Below, one piece after another: positions 21,600 to 31,611 of a stretch of DNA of 64,000 nucleotides (positions within the stretch are counted from its first letter, which is position 1; the number at the start of each line of letters is the position of its first letter). Both the position numbers and the translations under genes were made by a program. This DNA is from Heterobilharzia americana (lineage: Eukaryota > Platyhelminthes > Trematoda > Strigeidida > Schistosomatidae): positions 84,776,820 through 84,840,819 of the forward strand of contig OX104129.1 in assembly GCA_944470555.2 (NCBI GenBank), written 5' to 3'. Below the pieces are notes generated by a model. It saw nothing but the letters and a program-made list of their open reading frames with translations, was not told the origin of the DNA and made no database searches.

Positions 21600-22025
21600 C
21601 AGTGAAACGTCACGAAATATCTTCCCCTATATCAATGCTAACTGACAACTGTGGATGTGAATTTGACTAGAAAGATGTGGAAATCATGGATAGAGAAAAT
21701 ATACATAATTCTAGATAATTTTGAAAAGCTTGGAATTCAGATCAGTCAGCGATCAACAGACATGTTGGCAGTGACCCATTCTTTCACACAATAAGAACTA
21801 ACAGGGAGGTCAAAGATTACGTCAGTAGAGCAACCAATCGAAATAAATATAGAGACAATGACATGACTTTGGGAGACACAACTAATCACATACAAAGCCA
21901 TCAGAGCAAACTACCAAGTCACTTCTGAAGAAAACCTCATAGCTCACTTCTTTCTGAAGTTTGCTTTGATGATTTTGTCTTGGATGACAATGAAACCTTC
22001 ATGATTAAACCATCCAACTAAGAGA
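21600..22025 (+). mobile_element. Penelope-like element of a second family (B), 3' end
   Basis: The broken translation reads KDVEIMDREN, then AWNSDQSAINRH, the C-terminal block that follows the GIY-YIG domain in many Penelope-like proteins. A related copy at 41.2-41.64 kb reads NVEILNRGN, then EPWHAGQSV. Both are followed by non-coding sequence ending in a hammerhead-like motif (here 21,966-21,995). Family naming is inference, and the fragment is non-coding. Confidence 0.5.
21966..22000 (+). ncRNA. Hammerhead-like motif at the end of Penelope family B
   Basis: TTGATGA at 21,966-21,972 differs from CUGAUGA only at the first base. Stem II TTGTC-TTGGAT-GACAA is perfect, and GAAA follows at 21,992-21,995. 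Stems I and III are not clear. Penelope-like elements are known to carry hammerheads, which fits, but this copy is at best a remnant. Confidence 0.4.
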
Positions 22026-22053
22026 AAAACTTGGGCACTGTGGTAGAATGTAG

Positions 22054-22737
22054 TTCCATATTAGATTTGTTTATTTGATATAAAGCGCACAGTGATACAG
22101 TATTATTTACTTGATTACGTTTCGAGCATAAATTATTGCTCATAATCATATCAATGTAATCACACTTCTTTCGACATCTGATTTTATAGTCCTGTCACCT
22201 GATCTCTCTTTGTTTTTTTGTTTTTTGATTGGTAGTAAAGTTTTCCATATCTCTGGTATAGGTGTTGCGTCATTCCTATTACATGTGTTGGGTGTGGATT
22301 CGATGAACAAAGATTCAGTAATTAATCTCTCTCTCCACCTAGCTATATTAGACTTAAGTACAGTGGTTTTGTCCCATCCTATTGTGTGGTTGTGTGTTAA
22401 TGAATGTAATGCAATGGCTGAGTGTTTTTCTAGGTTATTGATCTTATTGGGGTCTGTCGTTCTATGTTTAGCTAAATTCCTATGTTCTGTTAATCTAACT
22501 GACCCCGACCGGCTAGTTTGACTGACCTATGTATTTGACTTCACAGTCATTACATGGAATTTGGTAGATTATATTATTTTGCTTAATTGGTTCTATCGGA
22601 TCTTTTAGCCGACAAAGCTTACCTCTAAGTGAGTTTGTTGGTTTAAATGCCACCCTAATTCCAACCTTGTTGAGAATCCTACGTATGGTTTCTGATGTTC
22701 CTTCCTTGTATGGTATCACAATAGAGGTGCTGATTTC
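22054..22737 (-). mobile_element. Penelope-like element, left palindrome arm
   Basis: This is the same sequence as the right arm in reverse. Its coding frame (22,513-22,719) opens with the peptide [20 protein letters not shown] and reaches CEVKYIGQ, then changes frame near 22,515, where the right arm continues open as GQTSRSGS. The element's 5' portion with reverse transcriptase is absent. The 5' ends of both truncated copies face each other at the centre. Confidence 0.85.
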
Positions 22738-22745
22738 CTAAGTAG

Positions 22746-23430
22746 AAAGGAAATCAGCACCTCTATTATGATACCATACAAGGAAGGAACATCAGAAACC
22801 ATACGTAGGATTCTCAACAAGGTTGGAATTAGGGTGGCATTTAAACCAACAAACTCACTTAGAGGTAAGCTTTGTCGGCTAAAAGATCCGATAGAACCAA
22901 TTAAGCAAAATAATATAATCTACCAAATTCCATGTAATGACTGTGAAGTCAAATACATAGGTCAAACTAGCCGGTCGGGGTCAGTTAGATTAACAGAACA
23001 TAGGAATTTAGCTAAACATAGAACGACAGACCCCAATAAGATCAATAACCTAGAAAAACACTCAGCCATTGCATTACATTCATTAACACACAACCACACA
23101 ATAGGATGGGACAAAACCACTGTACTTAAGTCTAATATAGCTAGGTGGAGAGAGAGATTAATTACTGAATCTTTGTTCATCGAATCCACACCCAACACAT
23201 GTAATAGGAATGACGCAACACCTATACCAGAGATATGGAAAACTTTACTACCAATCAAAAAACAAAAAAACAAAGAGAGATCAGGTGACAGGACTATAAA
23301 ATCAGATGTCGAAAGAAGTGTGATTACATTGATATGATTATGAGCAATAATTTATGCTCGAAACGTAATCAAGTAAATAATACTGTATCACTGTGCGCTT
23401 TATATCAAATAAACAAATCTAATATGGATC
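22746..23430 (+). mobile_element. Penelope-like element, right palindrome arm
   Basis: A 5'-truncated copy carries the GIY-YIG-region coding frame and about 90 bases of terminal non-coding sequence. Near its end, GAGCA...TGCTC followed by CGAAAC (23,342-23,364) is a hairpin resembling hammerhead stem II and GAAA. It ends at CAAATCTAATATGGA. The Perere-10/Cercyon type of schistosome Penelope elements is the likely source (from family knowledge, not verified). Confidence 0.85.
22768..23337 (+). pseudogene. GIY-YIG-type domain of a Penelope-like protein (C-terminal 189 residues)
   Basis: The open frame reads IIYQIPCNDCEVKYIGQTSR near residues 50-70. I-Y...Y-I-G is the domain signature, and C-N-D-C matches the cysteine pair that precedes it in Penelope proteins. 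Further on come RLTEH with the conserved R, a HSLTHNH block and E in SLFIES, a candidate catalytic glutamate. In intact elements this domain nicks target DNA and lies after the reverse transcriptase. Here the first methionine is internal to the original protein, and no reverse transcriptase is present upstream. It is a 5'-truncated relic with an open frame. Confidence 0.8.
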
Positions 23431-24164
23431 CATCTAAGAGAACAAAAACCATCAGAACCACCTTCTTGAGCTACAAATATTCTTCATCCTTCTTCATATT
23501 TCCTGGTGAGTTTTCTTTTTAGACTTCGTTCGTCAGACTACTTATTACTGATTTTTGTGTTGTTGATTGAAAACTGTTTAAATATGGTATGATCCAGTCA
23601 CTCTTGTATTCAACATTTCTATCCTTTATACACTTTTCTCTTTGCCCACCAGATAGATAGATAAGTCAGAAGGTTGTCACCATCATTCTCCCCAGTCCCC
23701 TGTTTCAACATAGTTTTGATGCACACTGGTGAAAATTCGATATATTTTGACAGATTATGAACATGTCAGCCATATAGCTCTCGTAAATGATGAAATCATC
23801 CGTTATCTGATTCATTTCTTATGCTGACCAGTAAACGTCAAATAAGACGGTAGGGAAATTTCCATAGTCACCTAATCAGTTTTTCGATAAAGACCACCAA
23901 TGAAAAGGAATCAAATAGTTTTTAACAAAGAGTCTGAGCGTTTCTTAAATTTTAGTTGAACACGGAAAGATCCCTTAAGTTCCTTTATCTCAACAAAATT
24001 AATACGAAGAGACAGTTTATCTAAAACGTTTGATGTATTAGCTTACTACATATCGAACAAAATGATCACACACTAACTTGTCACACATTATTTATATAAA
24101 CTCCAGTTCACAACGGGTGTTTAATGAAACAACAATAGGTATCATCAAGTTAATAGAACATTGG
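23431..24164. other. Unassigned sequence
   Basis: No supported feature is seen. The open frame at 23,334-23,522 spans the element end and has no motif. Confidence 0.45.
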
Positions 24165-24310
24165 AACAGATAAAGTTTATCTCCGAGCCAATTTTACAGT
24201 TTTTCTTATTATCCTAACTTCAGCCTTATTAAGAATCCTAATTAGAATATTTTGGCACGGTTTCCTAATATAGTAACACGAAAGTGACTCCAGATTCCTA
24301 ATTAGTTGTA
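24165..24310 (-). mobile_element. Decayed Penelope-like fragment, minus strand
   Basis: AAAGTTTATCTCCGAGCCAA and CCTAACTTCAGCCTTATTAA, then GAATCCTAATTAGAAT, align with 22,616-22,690 of the palindrome's left arm in the same order. It is decayed, with many substitutions. Confidence 0.55.
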
Positions 24311-24379
24311 CTAATATCATCAATTATATTTGAGAATGCATGACTTTTACATGAGTAGATAGGAACTTAAGGCTTCCCT

Positions 24380-24830
24380 AATGTTATTGTATAGGAAAAA
24401 GATGTCAGAAATCCAAAGTATGATCCTCATTAAGGCTGAAACAGGTTGGAGTTAAAGCCTACAAATCCAATCATAAACCAACCTTATAGGCCTAAATATT
24501 CCATAAAACCCTTGAGTCAAATGAATTCAATTTCTCAGTTACTTTGGAACGACTGTGAGGTCAACTATATTGGTTAAAGTGGCCTGTCAGAATCAAGCAG
24601 GTTAGCAGAACCCATAAACCATACTAAATCTACGTTGATGGACCCTAATGAAATGAATAATTTAAATAAAAATTCAACCACAGACACGCATGAGGTAACA
24701 TTTAATCGCATGAGTTAAGGTAACAGACCTAAAGATTACTGTAGTTAAGTGGAAGAAGGAACTGACCAACGCAACTTTCGTCATCATTTCAACACTTAAG
24801 ATGATCAGTGGAAATGATAAGATACAAGGT
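24380..24830 (+). mobile_element. Decayed Penelope-like fragment, plus strand
   Basis: AGATGTCAGAAATCC, GATCCTCATTAAGGCTGAAA, GACTGTGAGGTCAACTATAT and GGACCCTAATGAAATGAATA follow the right arm (22,785-23,060). The translation NDCEVNYIG is readable. With 24,165-24,310 it forms a divergent pair, an older version of the 22-23 kb palindrome. Confidence 0.65.
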
Positions 24831-24930
24831 AGATGGAACCCTTGACTGCCAATCAACTCAAAGAATAGAAGGTAAGAGGAATTTCAAAAGTAGGCTAGAA
24901 ATTGTACGATTATCTGATCATTATAATGTG

Positions 24931-26480
24931 GAAAACAGATGCAGAGACAACAGCGGACATGCTCATACCACTACTGCAGAAGGTTTGGAAGGAGGGAGGG
25001 ATAGGTACCTGTCAATCGATTGGAAGAAGGGCTGCCTTGTCAAACTCACTAACAACGGAGACCTATACCTTTGCATGAACTGACGCCAAATCATGCCACT
25101 ATCAAACCCAAACAAAATATTATGCCGCATCATTCTGGAGAGACTCAATAGTAGGCTGGGTTCAAAATTACGACCGGAACAGGCTGGCTGGCTTCAGAAA
25201 GAATCACTCTTGTGGGGATCAAATTCCAACACTATGCTGCGCATCATAATAGAACAGAGTACAGAATGACAGTCAACTCTCTACTACAACTCAACTTCAT
25301 CCACTTCGAAAAGGGACTTCGATCGAAGTGTCAACTGACAAGCAATTTGACAGTTGCTTCAACAATATAGAATACCATAATCCTTCATCAACCTCATTCA
25401 ACACATATATGAAAAGGCCACATACCGAGTGATTGACAATGGAAAGTTGAGTGATGCCTTTGAGGAGAAGACAGGAAGGAGTAAGACAAGACTGCCTACT
25501 ACCACTGATGATGTTGCTGACTGTGGTTGACTGTGGTGGATTATGCAACAGACAACTGTGATGAGTGAGGAGAGGGGTATGCACTGAGTGGAGGGATGAA
25601 AAGAGCCTAGAATATTTGGATTTCGTGCATGATGATTTATGTCCAATGTGTTCCAAAAACGCGAAGATCTACAGGCGAACACTAACAAGTTGACAGAAGA
25701 GGTGAGGCAGGCAGCAAAAACGGACTTTGAGTGAATGTAGAGAAGATGGAGATGAGGAAGATACGCAACGAACAACAGCGTCAACAACAAGCGCCAGTCA
25801 CCATTAACGGGAGAAACCTAAAGGAAGTAGTCTCTTTCACCTACCCACCTATCTAGACAGCATCGTTTCAACTACAGGCAGCACAGATGAGGACGTCAAA
25901 TCCAGGATCGGAGACGCAAGGCAGGCTTTCACTAATCTGAAATCAGTGTGGAGATCAACTGCACTCAGCACAAAGCGTGAACAAAATTTGAATTTTCATC
26001 ACCAATGTCAAGTCAGTGCTGCCATATGATTCAAAAAATTGGCACGTCACGAAAAGTACTTCCAACAAAATACAGACATTCATCAACAGCTGCCTCCTAC
26101 CCACACTCAATACTGAAGATTAGATGACAAGAAAGACTAAGCAACGAAGAAGTCTCGGAACGAACCAACTAAGCAAGAAGCTATCATCCAACAAATTTGC
26201 ACAAGAAAGTGGAGATGCATTGGACTGGGCATACAATGAGAAGACCGATTGAGGACAGCACGCTCCAGACCTGGTAGTTGAGTGGAATGCAAGGGGGAAA
26301 CGATGAGTTGGGTGTGTAAGGCGAGGATGACATGGAGTAGATCATGTGAGGAAGAGATGAGAGGTTGTTGGCAGTCGTAGAGCCAGATTCAAAAGATTGC
26401 AGAGAACATAGTGCAATGAAGCGTGGTGCTGAAGCGGCATGTTCTTCTAGGAACTCAAGAGAATAATAATGATAATTATT
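24931..26480 (+). mobile_element. Defective RTE LINE fragment
   Basis: Homology runs from AACAGATGCAGAGACAACAG (reverse transcriptase region TDAETTADML) to CTAGGAACTCAAGAG with an AATAATAATGATAAT tail. It carries the same GACTGTGGT duplication (25,516-25,543) as the 1.1 and 7.3 kb copies. Its last 400 bases are nearly identical to 28,507-28,900. Confidence 0.85.
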
Positions 26481-26884
26481 ACTATGTAGAATGAATTCTG
26501 CCTGTAATTTGGTCCAGTAAGCACAACTGTATCCTTGTGTGCTGTCTCAGACTAACTAATGCTGTACGGAATAAAACTCTACTCTTGCATAAGAGTACAA
26601 AAGGAATGGAAGGTAACATAAAGCAATCCTTAGTAGATTGATAAATTAAGTAAGCGTTTCATATGAGGGTAAAATTTTAAGGTGAGAATTTGAAATAATT
26701 AGTTGTTATGACGACAAGATTTAGACTAGTTCATGCTTATCTAGATAACATCCCTTGCTTTATTTAAAGATAAGCTTGAATGAAAACTATCACTTTTAGT
26801 GATTTGACTATGATTTGTAGTGTTTTGGTGTTCAGTTAAGAAGAACCTTTGAATTAATATACCATTATGAATATATAGTATGTT
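26481..26884. other. Unassigned sequence
   Basis: Nothing recognised. Confidence 0.45.
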
Positions 26885-26995
26885 CTAAGAGTGGAACTCG
26901 AGCAGTACGATATGTGTTGTGGCAACTTGGACAGTAACACAGTAATACCAGTATCCCATATTGATAGTGACTAACTGATTGACTTACTGAGTGGA
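26885..26995 (+). mobile_element. 3' terminal scrap of second non-LTR family
   Basis: ATGTGTTGTGGCAACTTGGA, CAGTAATACCAGTATCCCAT and ATTGATAGTGACTAACTGAT match the last 100 bases of the 11.6-12.9 kb element. It is too short to carry coding sequence. Confidence 0.5.
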
Positions 26996-28347
26996 TAAAT
27001 CACACTCTAGACACGATTCATTGCTCATTAGAATTATTACTGTGAATAATTTGTCCCAGTTTCTGTTTATCATAAGGTAAGTGACAATTTCTTCAATTTG
27101 GTGAAGTCTTGACATGTTGACTTTTTTATTTATTTAAAGATATCACATAAATTAAGAAATTCATTCTTCGTATGAAATTGAAACAGCGGAAAACATGCAA
27201 ACTTACTATGATATCACCAACAATTACCACTTAGATATAATCATTCACTTGAACATCCAATAAATGTTGACAAGAAGAATGAAGTTAAAGTAGTTTTGTA
27301 CTATTTCCATGTAAATTGTGTTTATTTTTCAAGTTTCAAAATGACTATACAGACGTCAATAGATGATATAGAGAGAATGATTTTAGAAAAAGTGAACACC
27401 AAGCATATGTAACATGACAAATTAGTTATCCAAGAAACAATTATCTAGTAGACTGATTCTGATTTCCAATATTGATTGAATGTTTAAGATGAACTTTACT
27501 TCCTGTAAAAGAAAAAAAAAAGAAACCCAAAAGAGTGAACATGTAAAGCTTATCGTGAAAGAAGCAAATGACAGGCATGCAGGAGTGGGATAGTAGTCGT
27601 TAAATATAGTACACTTTGCACTAAAACCGTCATTTGCAAAACATGCTTCACTATCTCTTCTGCTTCTCTCTTGACTTTCTCTTTATACGCCTGCCTTATC
27701 TCTTATGTTTCTCTTAGCGGAATCCTTACCCATTGCCGGTAATTCCCTATGATTTCTACCACCTTCTCAACATATACTACTTATATCCATTCTTATCAGC
27801 AACGCCCAATACAATAATAATCTAAAGATATTAGATAAGGTAATATTTTTTTTAACTATGTGACATTATACACATATTACCTTTTTGTTGACCCGTTGTC
27901 AGATATCTGAATTCATTGATGTATATCATTATAAAGATTTTCTAAGCGCTAACAAACAGTTAACTATTCACAAATAGAGAAGTCTTTTTCACTTTTTATC
28001 CATTATTCAATGAAAAGAGGACAACTATTTACATTCAGTATACTTCAGTATACCAAAGACAAGCTTCGACAGCTTGTAGCAGTTTTCTTAACATCTCTAT
28101 CTTTAGATCTTACGAAATATCATGATTTATTCATCCACTTACAGGCAGTAACTAGTCATATATGAAATATTCACTGATATCAAGTTTTTATTCTTCTAGT
28201 TACCTTTACGTCACGTGTAAAATTTGGGAAACGAGTTTGCTCCTGATGATTGGATTTTGTTTAGTGAAGGCTTAAGTATTTTCCTAAGAGGTGAATACTA
28301 TGATTTTTCAGTGTATATAACAAACACCATTATGGCTTGTATTATAC
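26996..28347. other. AT-rich intergenic sequence
   Basis: It includes a poly-A run near 27,508-27,522. There is no gene, and no familiar repeat. Confidence 0.5.
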
Positions 28348-28445
28348 CGTCGTTAATTGGATGGAATTCATCGGTCTCTATTGGCATATGCGCTCTAGTG
28401 CAGATGCTTCGATATTGCCTGTATTTTAGTTATAGTAGTGATGGA
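28348..28445 (+). repeat. Repeat segment shared with 20,531-20,640
   Basis: CGGTCTCTATTGGCATATGC and GCCTGTATTTTAGTTATAGT repeat the 20.5 kb segment. The join with the RTE fragment falls near 28,445, giving a chimeric unit. Confidence 0.6.
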
Positions 28446-28912
28446 CAGAGTGCTGCTACATGGTTCAGAAACTTGGTGCGTCACGAAAAGCATTTCTAAC
28501 AGACTACAGACATTCATCAACAGCTGCCTCCTACCCACACTCAATACTGAAGATTAGATGACAAGAAAGACTAAGCAACGAAGAAGTCTCGGAACGAACC
28601 AACTAAGTAAGAAGCTATCATCCAACAAATTTGCACAAGAAAGTGGAGATGCATTGGACTGGGCATACAATGAGAAGACCGACTGAGGACAGCACGCGCC
28701 AGACCTGGTAGTTGAGTGGAATGCAAGGGGGAAACGATGAGTTGGGTGTGTAAGGCGAGGATGACATGGAGAAGATCATGTGAGGAAGAGATGAGAGGTT
28801 TTAGGTAGTCGTAGAGCCAGATTCAAAAGACTGCAGAGAACATAGTGCAATGAAGCGTGCTACTGAGGCTGTATATTCCGCTAGTAACCCAAGGGAAAGA
28901 AATAATAATAAT
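28446..28912 (+). mobile_element. RTE LINE 3' fragment
   Basis: It runs from GTGCTGCTACATGGTTCAG to AGTAACCCAAGGGAAAG with an AATAATAATAATGG tail. From 28,507 it is nearly identical to 26,087-26,430 and shares the same lesions, so both derive from one already defective source. Confidence 0.85.
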
Positions 28913-28916
28913 GGAT

Positions 28917-29050
28917 ATTCCCTAGCAATGGGATTCAGGATGTGCATTTCGTCATGTTTCGGACTCGTCAGCTGGATGTACTTGTTTTCCACTGAGTGGT
29001 GTTGTTCTCACCGGGATTCGAACTTGGGACCGATCGGTTCGAATGCCATA
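28917..29050 (-). mobile_element. SINE family 1, minus-strand member of an inverted pair
   Basis: The reverse complement reads GATCGGTCCCAAGTTCGAAT (B box area), GAACAACACCACTCAGTGG, a spacer AAGTACATCCAG and then the hammerhead. It runs into the plus-strand copy near 29,050, where the tRNA-like heads meet. Confidence 0.75.
28929..28982 (-). ncRNA. Hammerhead, SINE family 1, core intact but stem II weak
   Basis: On the minus strand: ATCCAG, CTGACGA (rc of 28,965-28,971), GTCCGAAACATGAC as stem II (only GTC/GAC pairs firmly), GAAA (rc of 28,947-28,950), ATC as the cleavage triplet and CTGAATCCC. All core positions are acceptable; the weak stems could limit activity. Confidence 0.65.
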
Positions 29051-29215
29051 GCAGTGGTCTAGTGGATAACGTTCTGACGTTTGGAGCGATCAATCCCGGG
29101 TTCAAATCCCGGTAAGGGCAACACCACTCACTGGGAGGCAGGTGCGCCCAGCTGACGAGTCCTAAGTAGGACGAAATGTGCATCCTGGATTCCCCTGCTC
29201 TCAACTACGTAGCAA
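29051..29215 (+). mobile_element. SINE family 1, plus-strand member of an inverted pair
   Basis: TGGTCTAGTGGATAACGTTC (A box), CCCGGGTTCAAATCCCGG (strong B box), GGGCAACACCACTCACTGGG, then the hammerhead and a tail near CTCTCAACTAC. It is the clearest Sm-alpha-like copy on the plus strand in this window. Confidence 0.8.
29145..29196 (+). ncRNA. Hammerhead ribozyme, SINE family 1, core intact
   Basis: CCCAG (stem I), CTGACGA at 29,152-29,158, stem II GTCC-TAAGTA-GGAC, GAAA at 29,173-29,176, TGTGCATC with ATC as the cleavage triplet, and CTGGATTCC (stem I return). Every invariant base is present. Stem III is very short, as in the known schistosome ribozyme. Confidence 0.75.
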
Positions 29216-29816
29216 TAATGCAACAGTCATTTGAAATTTTACGTATGAATCGTATTAGATTGCCGACTTATCGTTATATCTTAAAAAGTATGTATATCAA
29301 CTTATTCAGGAAGTCAGTCATCAAATGATATTGTCTAATTTCTACACCGTACACTGATTCTTGAAGTATTTTCTGAGATGAAGTGGGTTCAAAATAAATT
29401 TGACATGAAAGTGATAGCTGCAGACATGTTTATTGCCTTTTGTATTTATAAATTTCCTTCTTGGTTAACATTTTATGTTCATCAAGTAGTATGAAACATT
29501 TAATGAAGGAATTTGTATCACATAGGTTTTCAGTAACTCAGCTACCAAGAACAAAAACCATGTCTTGTTCGAGATAAAGAACACATCCTTCGGGTTCATT
29601 TGTGTATAATTGCCTTCTCCTACTTTATATGGCATAAACTTGTATATTCCTTCATTTTAGGCTGCAAAGTTGCCTTACTGTTTTTTTTCAAAGTAATTGC
29701 TTTGTCATTTGCTTTTAAACAAGTTGACATATTCTCATCTCTACTTGAAAATGACCTTTGAAAAGCGATAAATTCTTCCCCCTTAGAATAATACTTTAAT
29801 AAACACCTATTTTTAT
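29216..29816. other. AT-rich intergenic sequence
   Basis: No supported feature. Confidence 0.5.
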
Positions 29817-30137
29817 ATTATTATTTGTCCCTTGGGTTCCTAATGGAATAAAGCGCTTTAGTAGCACGTCACCATTCCACTCTCTTCTCTGCAAAACTTT
29901 TGAACCTTGCTCCACGACAGCCCACAACCTCTCATTTCTTCCTCGCACCATCTACTCCATGTCATCCTCGAACGTCCAACTCGTCGTTTCCCATCTGGGT
30001 TCCACTAGACAGCCTGACCTGGCACGTGATATCCCCAGTCGGCCTTCTCAGTGCATAGCCAATCCATCTCCACTTCCTTCTGCATATTTGTTGAGTGATA
30101 GGTTCTTGGCTGATTCGTTGCCAGAGTTCCTAAACAC
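29817..30137 (-). mobile_element. RTE LINE 3' fragment, minus strand
   Basis: ATTATTATTTGTCCCTTGGG at its left is the (AAT)n tail and conserved 3' end in reverse. Homology continues to TTGCCAGAGTTCC near 30,136. It is close in sequence to the full-length copy but only about 320 bases long. Confidence 0.85.
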
Positions 30138-31189
30138 CACTGTTTACTTACTCCAAAATTGGAGTTGTAAACCAGTTAACTTTGATAACCTTTCTTCTCT
30201 AAGAGTACACAATATATTTGCGCAAAAACCCGGATGTATATCCTATTGATTTGAACGAGATATGGGATATTTTACTGACTTCTTCAGAAAACAGTTTTAC
30301 AAAGTTAAGGTTCAATCTTTTGAACTGTGAACAGTTGTATGATACGCAAAAGAATGAAAGCATACGTAAAATGTTTTACATAATATAACCTAACAAAATA
30401 TATTAATTACGAATTTCGCGCGAAGAAGAATAAGAGAACTTCAACAGGCTGAAGAATTTGAACGAACATTCTACTATTCTCTCAGACTTGATAAGTGCCA
30501 GAAATACTATCGTAGGTCGGATCTGTTACTTTCCTCATAGTACTGGAATAGTTTTCCGGTTAATTACCATATTATTTGGACAATATTGAAAGATTGGTTA
30601 TTTTGAAGACTTTTCGTTCAATATGAACGAAAATCAGATCGTATAAAACTTCATATCTGATACTGCATCTTTCTCAGTTTTGTTCTAACTTTTCAACATT
30701 TATGTATAGATCTGCGTGAGCAAACTTCTAGCCTCTACCAAGACAACTTGAAGTTCATGTACACAACGTTTTCTTTCAGTTACAGTTCAAGTGTTTAAGT
30801 TCAGTGTTTCTGCTTCCCTAAGAATTGTTTCTCCCAAGCCACTCGTACTTACTATAGCCTAGGAATTCTTTAGAGACGATTTTTTTCACGTTGTTTTCTT
30901 GTGTGATTTGCCCCTAGGTTTAGACTATTTGTCCAGTGGTGACTGGTGGTTATTGAAACCATAAAAGCAGCATAACTTGCTTGAAGATTTATATTTTCAA
31001 AAGAAACTGAGATTACTGAGGTGTTAACTGTGCATAACTGCAGGTCAGAATTGTACATTTCAAAGTAAGTTTCCTATTCATCACTTGAAATTTTCAATAC
31101 CTGAATAAAACTTTTTCATATTAGTGTATTATGAAGTGAATGGGGATTTTATTGGTATACTGTTTGGAGATGGATATCCTGAAGTTCTA
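30138..31189. other. Unassigned sequence
   Basis: No gene or repeat recognised. Confidence 0.45.
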
Positions 31190-31485
31190 CTGAGAAGCCG
31201 TGACCTGTGATATAGACCAGTTCTCAATGAAGCAGCTGCTAACTAAAGACCTTGGATGATAATCTCACTATATCGTGAAGTGACAGAAGCAGAAAACTGT
31301 GGATCACCGATCTTCGACCTAGTGACTGAATGCTTAGCATATTCACCATCAGACCCGAAGGTTCTGAGTTCGATTCCTGATGATGTCGTGGGTGTATATT
31401 GATGAGGAGTCTCACATTGGGGCGAAATGTCTGTCCAATGTTTCCAGGTTTCTGGTGGTTCTCCCATTGATGCCGGTCCATGATG
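31190..31485 (+). mobile_element. SINE family 2, plus strand, diverged
   Basis: The body (ACTATATCGTGAAGTGACAG), the B-box-like GAGTTCGATTCCTGATG, the hammerhead region and the tail CATTGATGCCGGTCCATGATG are all readable. The ribozyme has ATTGATGAGGAGTC (core C3 changed to A), GAAA retained and GTC retained, with stem I ATTG/CAAT. One core lesion disables it. Confidence 0.65.
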
Positions 31486-31611
31486 AATACTCTCTTATTT
31501 CATCCAAGGCTTGTTTATTTGGTATAACACACAATGACATAAACATCTAGCATGAAATTACGTTCTACCACAGTGCCCAAGTTTTACACTTATATTAAAT
31601 ATAACTAACAT
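31486..31611. other. Short stretch with a Penelope-terminus-like piece
   Basis: GGCTTGTTTATTTGGTATAA and CACACAATGACATAAACATC resemble the Penelope-like terminus seen at 22,060-22,090. The similarity is weak and short. Confidence 0.35.

Larger units (their letters stand above)
22054..23430. repeat. Near-perfect palindrome formed by two Penelope-like copies
   Basis: The arms of about 685 bp (22,054-22,737 and 22,746-23,430) are reverse complements about a centre near 22,741.5. Only about 8 bases (around TAAGTAGA) separate them. I noticed a single mismatch (CACAAT versus ATTATG near the centre). The outer ends are CATATTAGATTTG and CAAATCTAATATG. Confidence 0.93.

Noticed and set aside
22210..22521. 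Membrane-like 103-residue protein starting MFFCFLIGSKVF
   Set aside because: It is the antisense reading of the Penelope coding region and appears in both arms only because they are palindromic.
29051..29125. tRNA gene with A box and strong B box
   Set aside because: It continues directly into a hammerhead and SINE tail, so it is a tRNA-derived SINE promoter rather than a tRNA.
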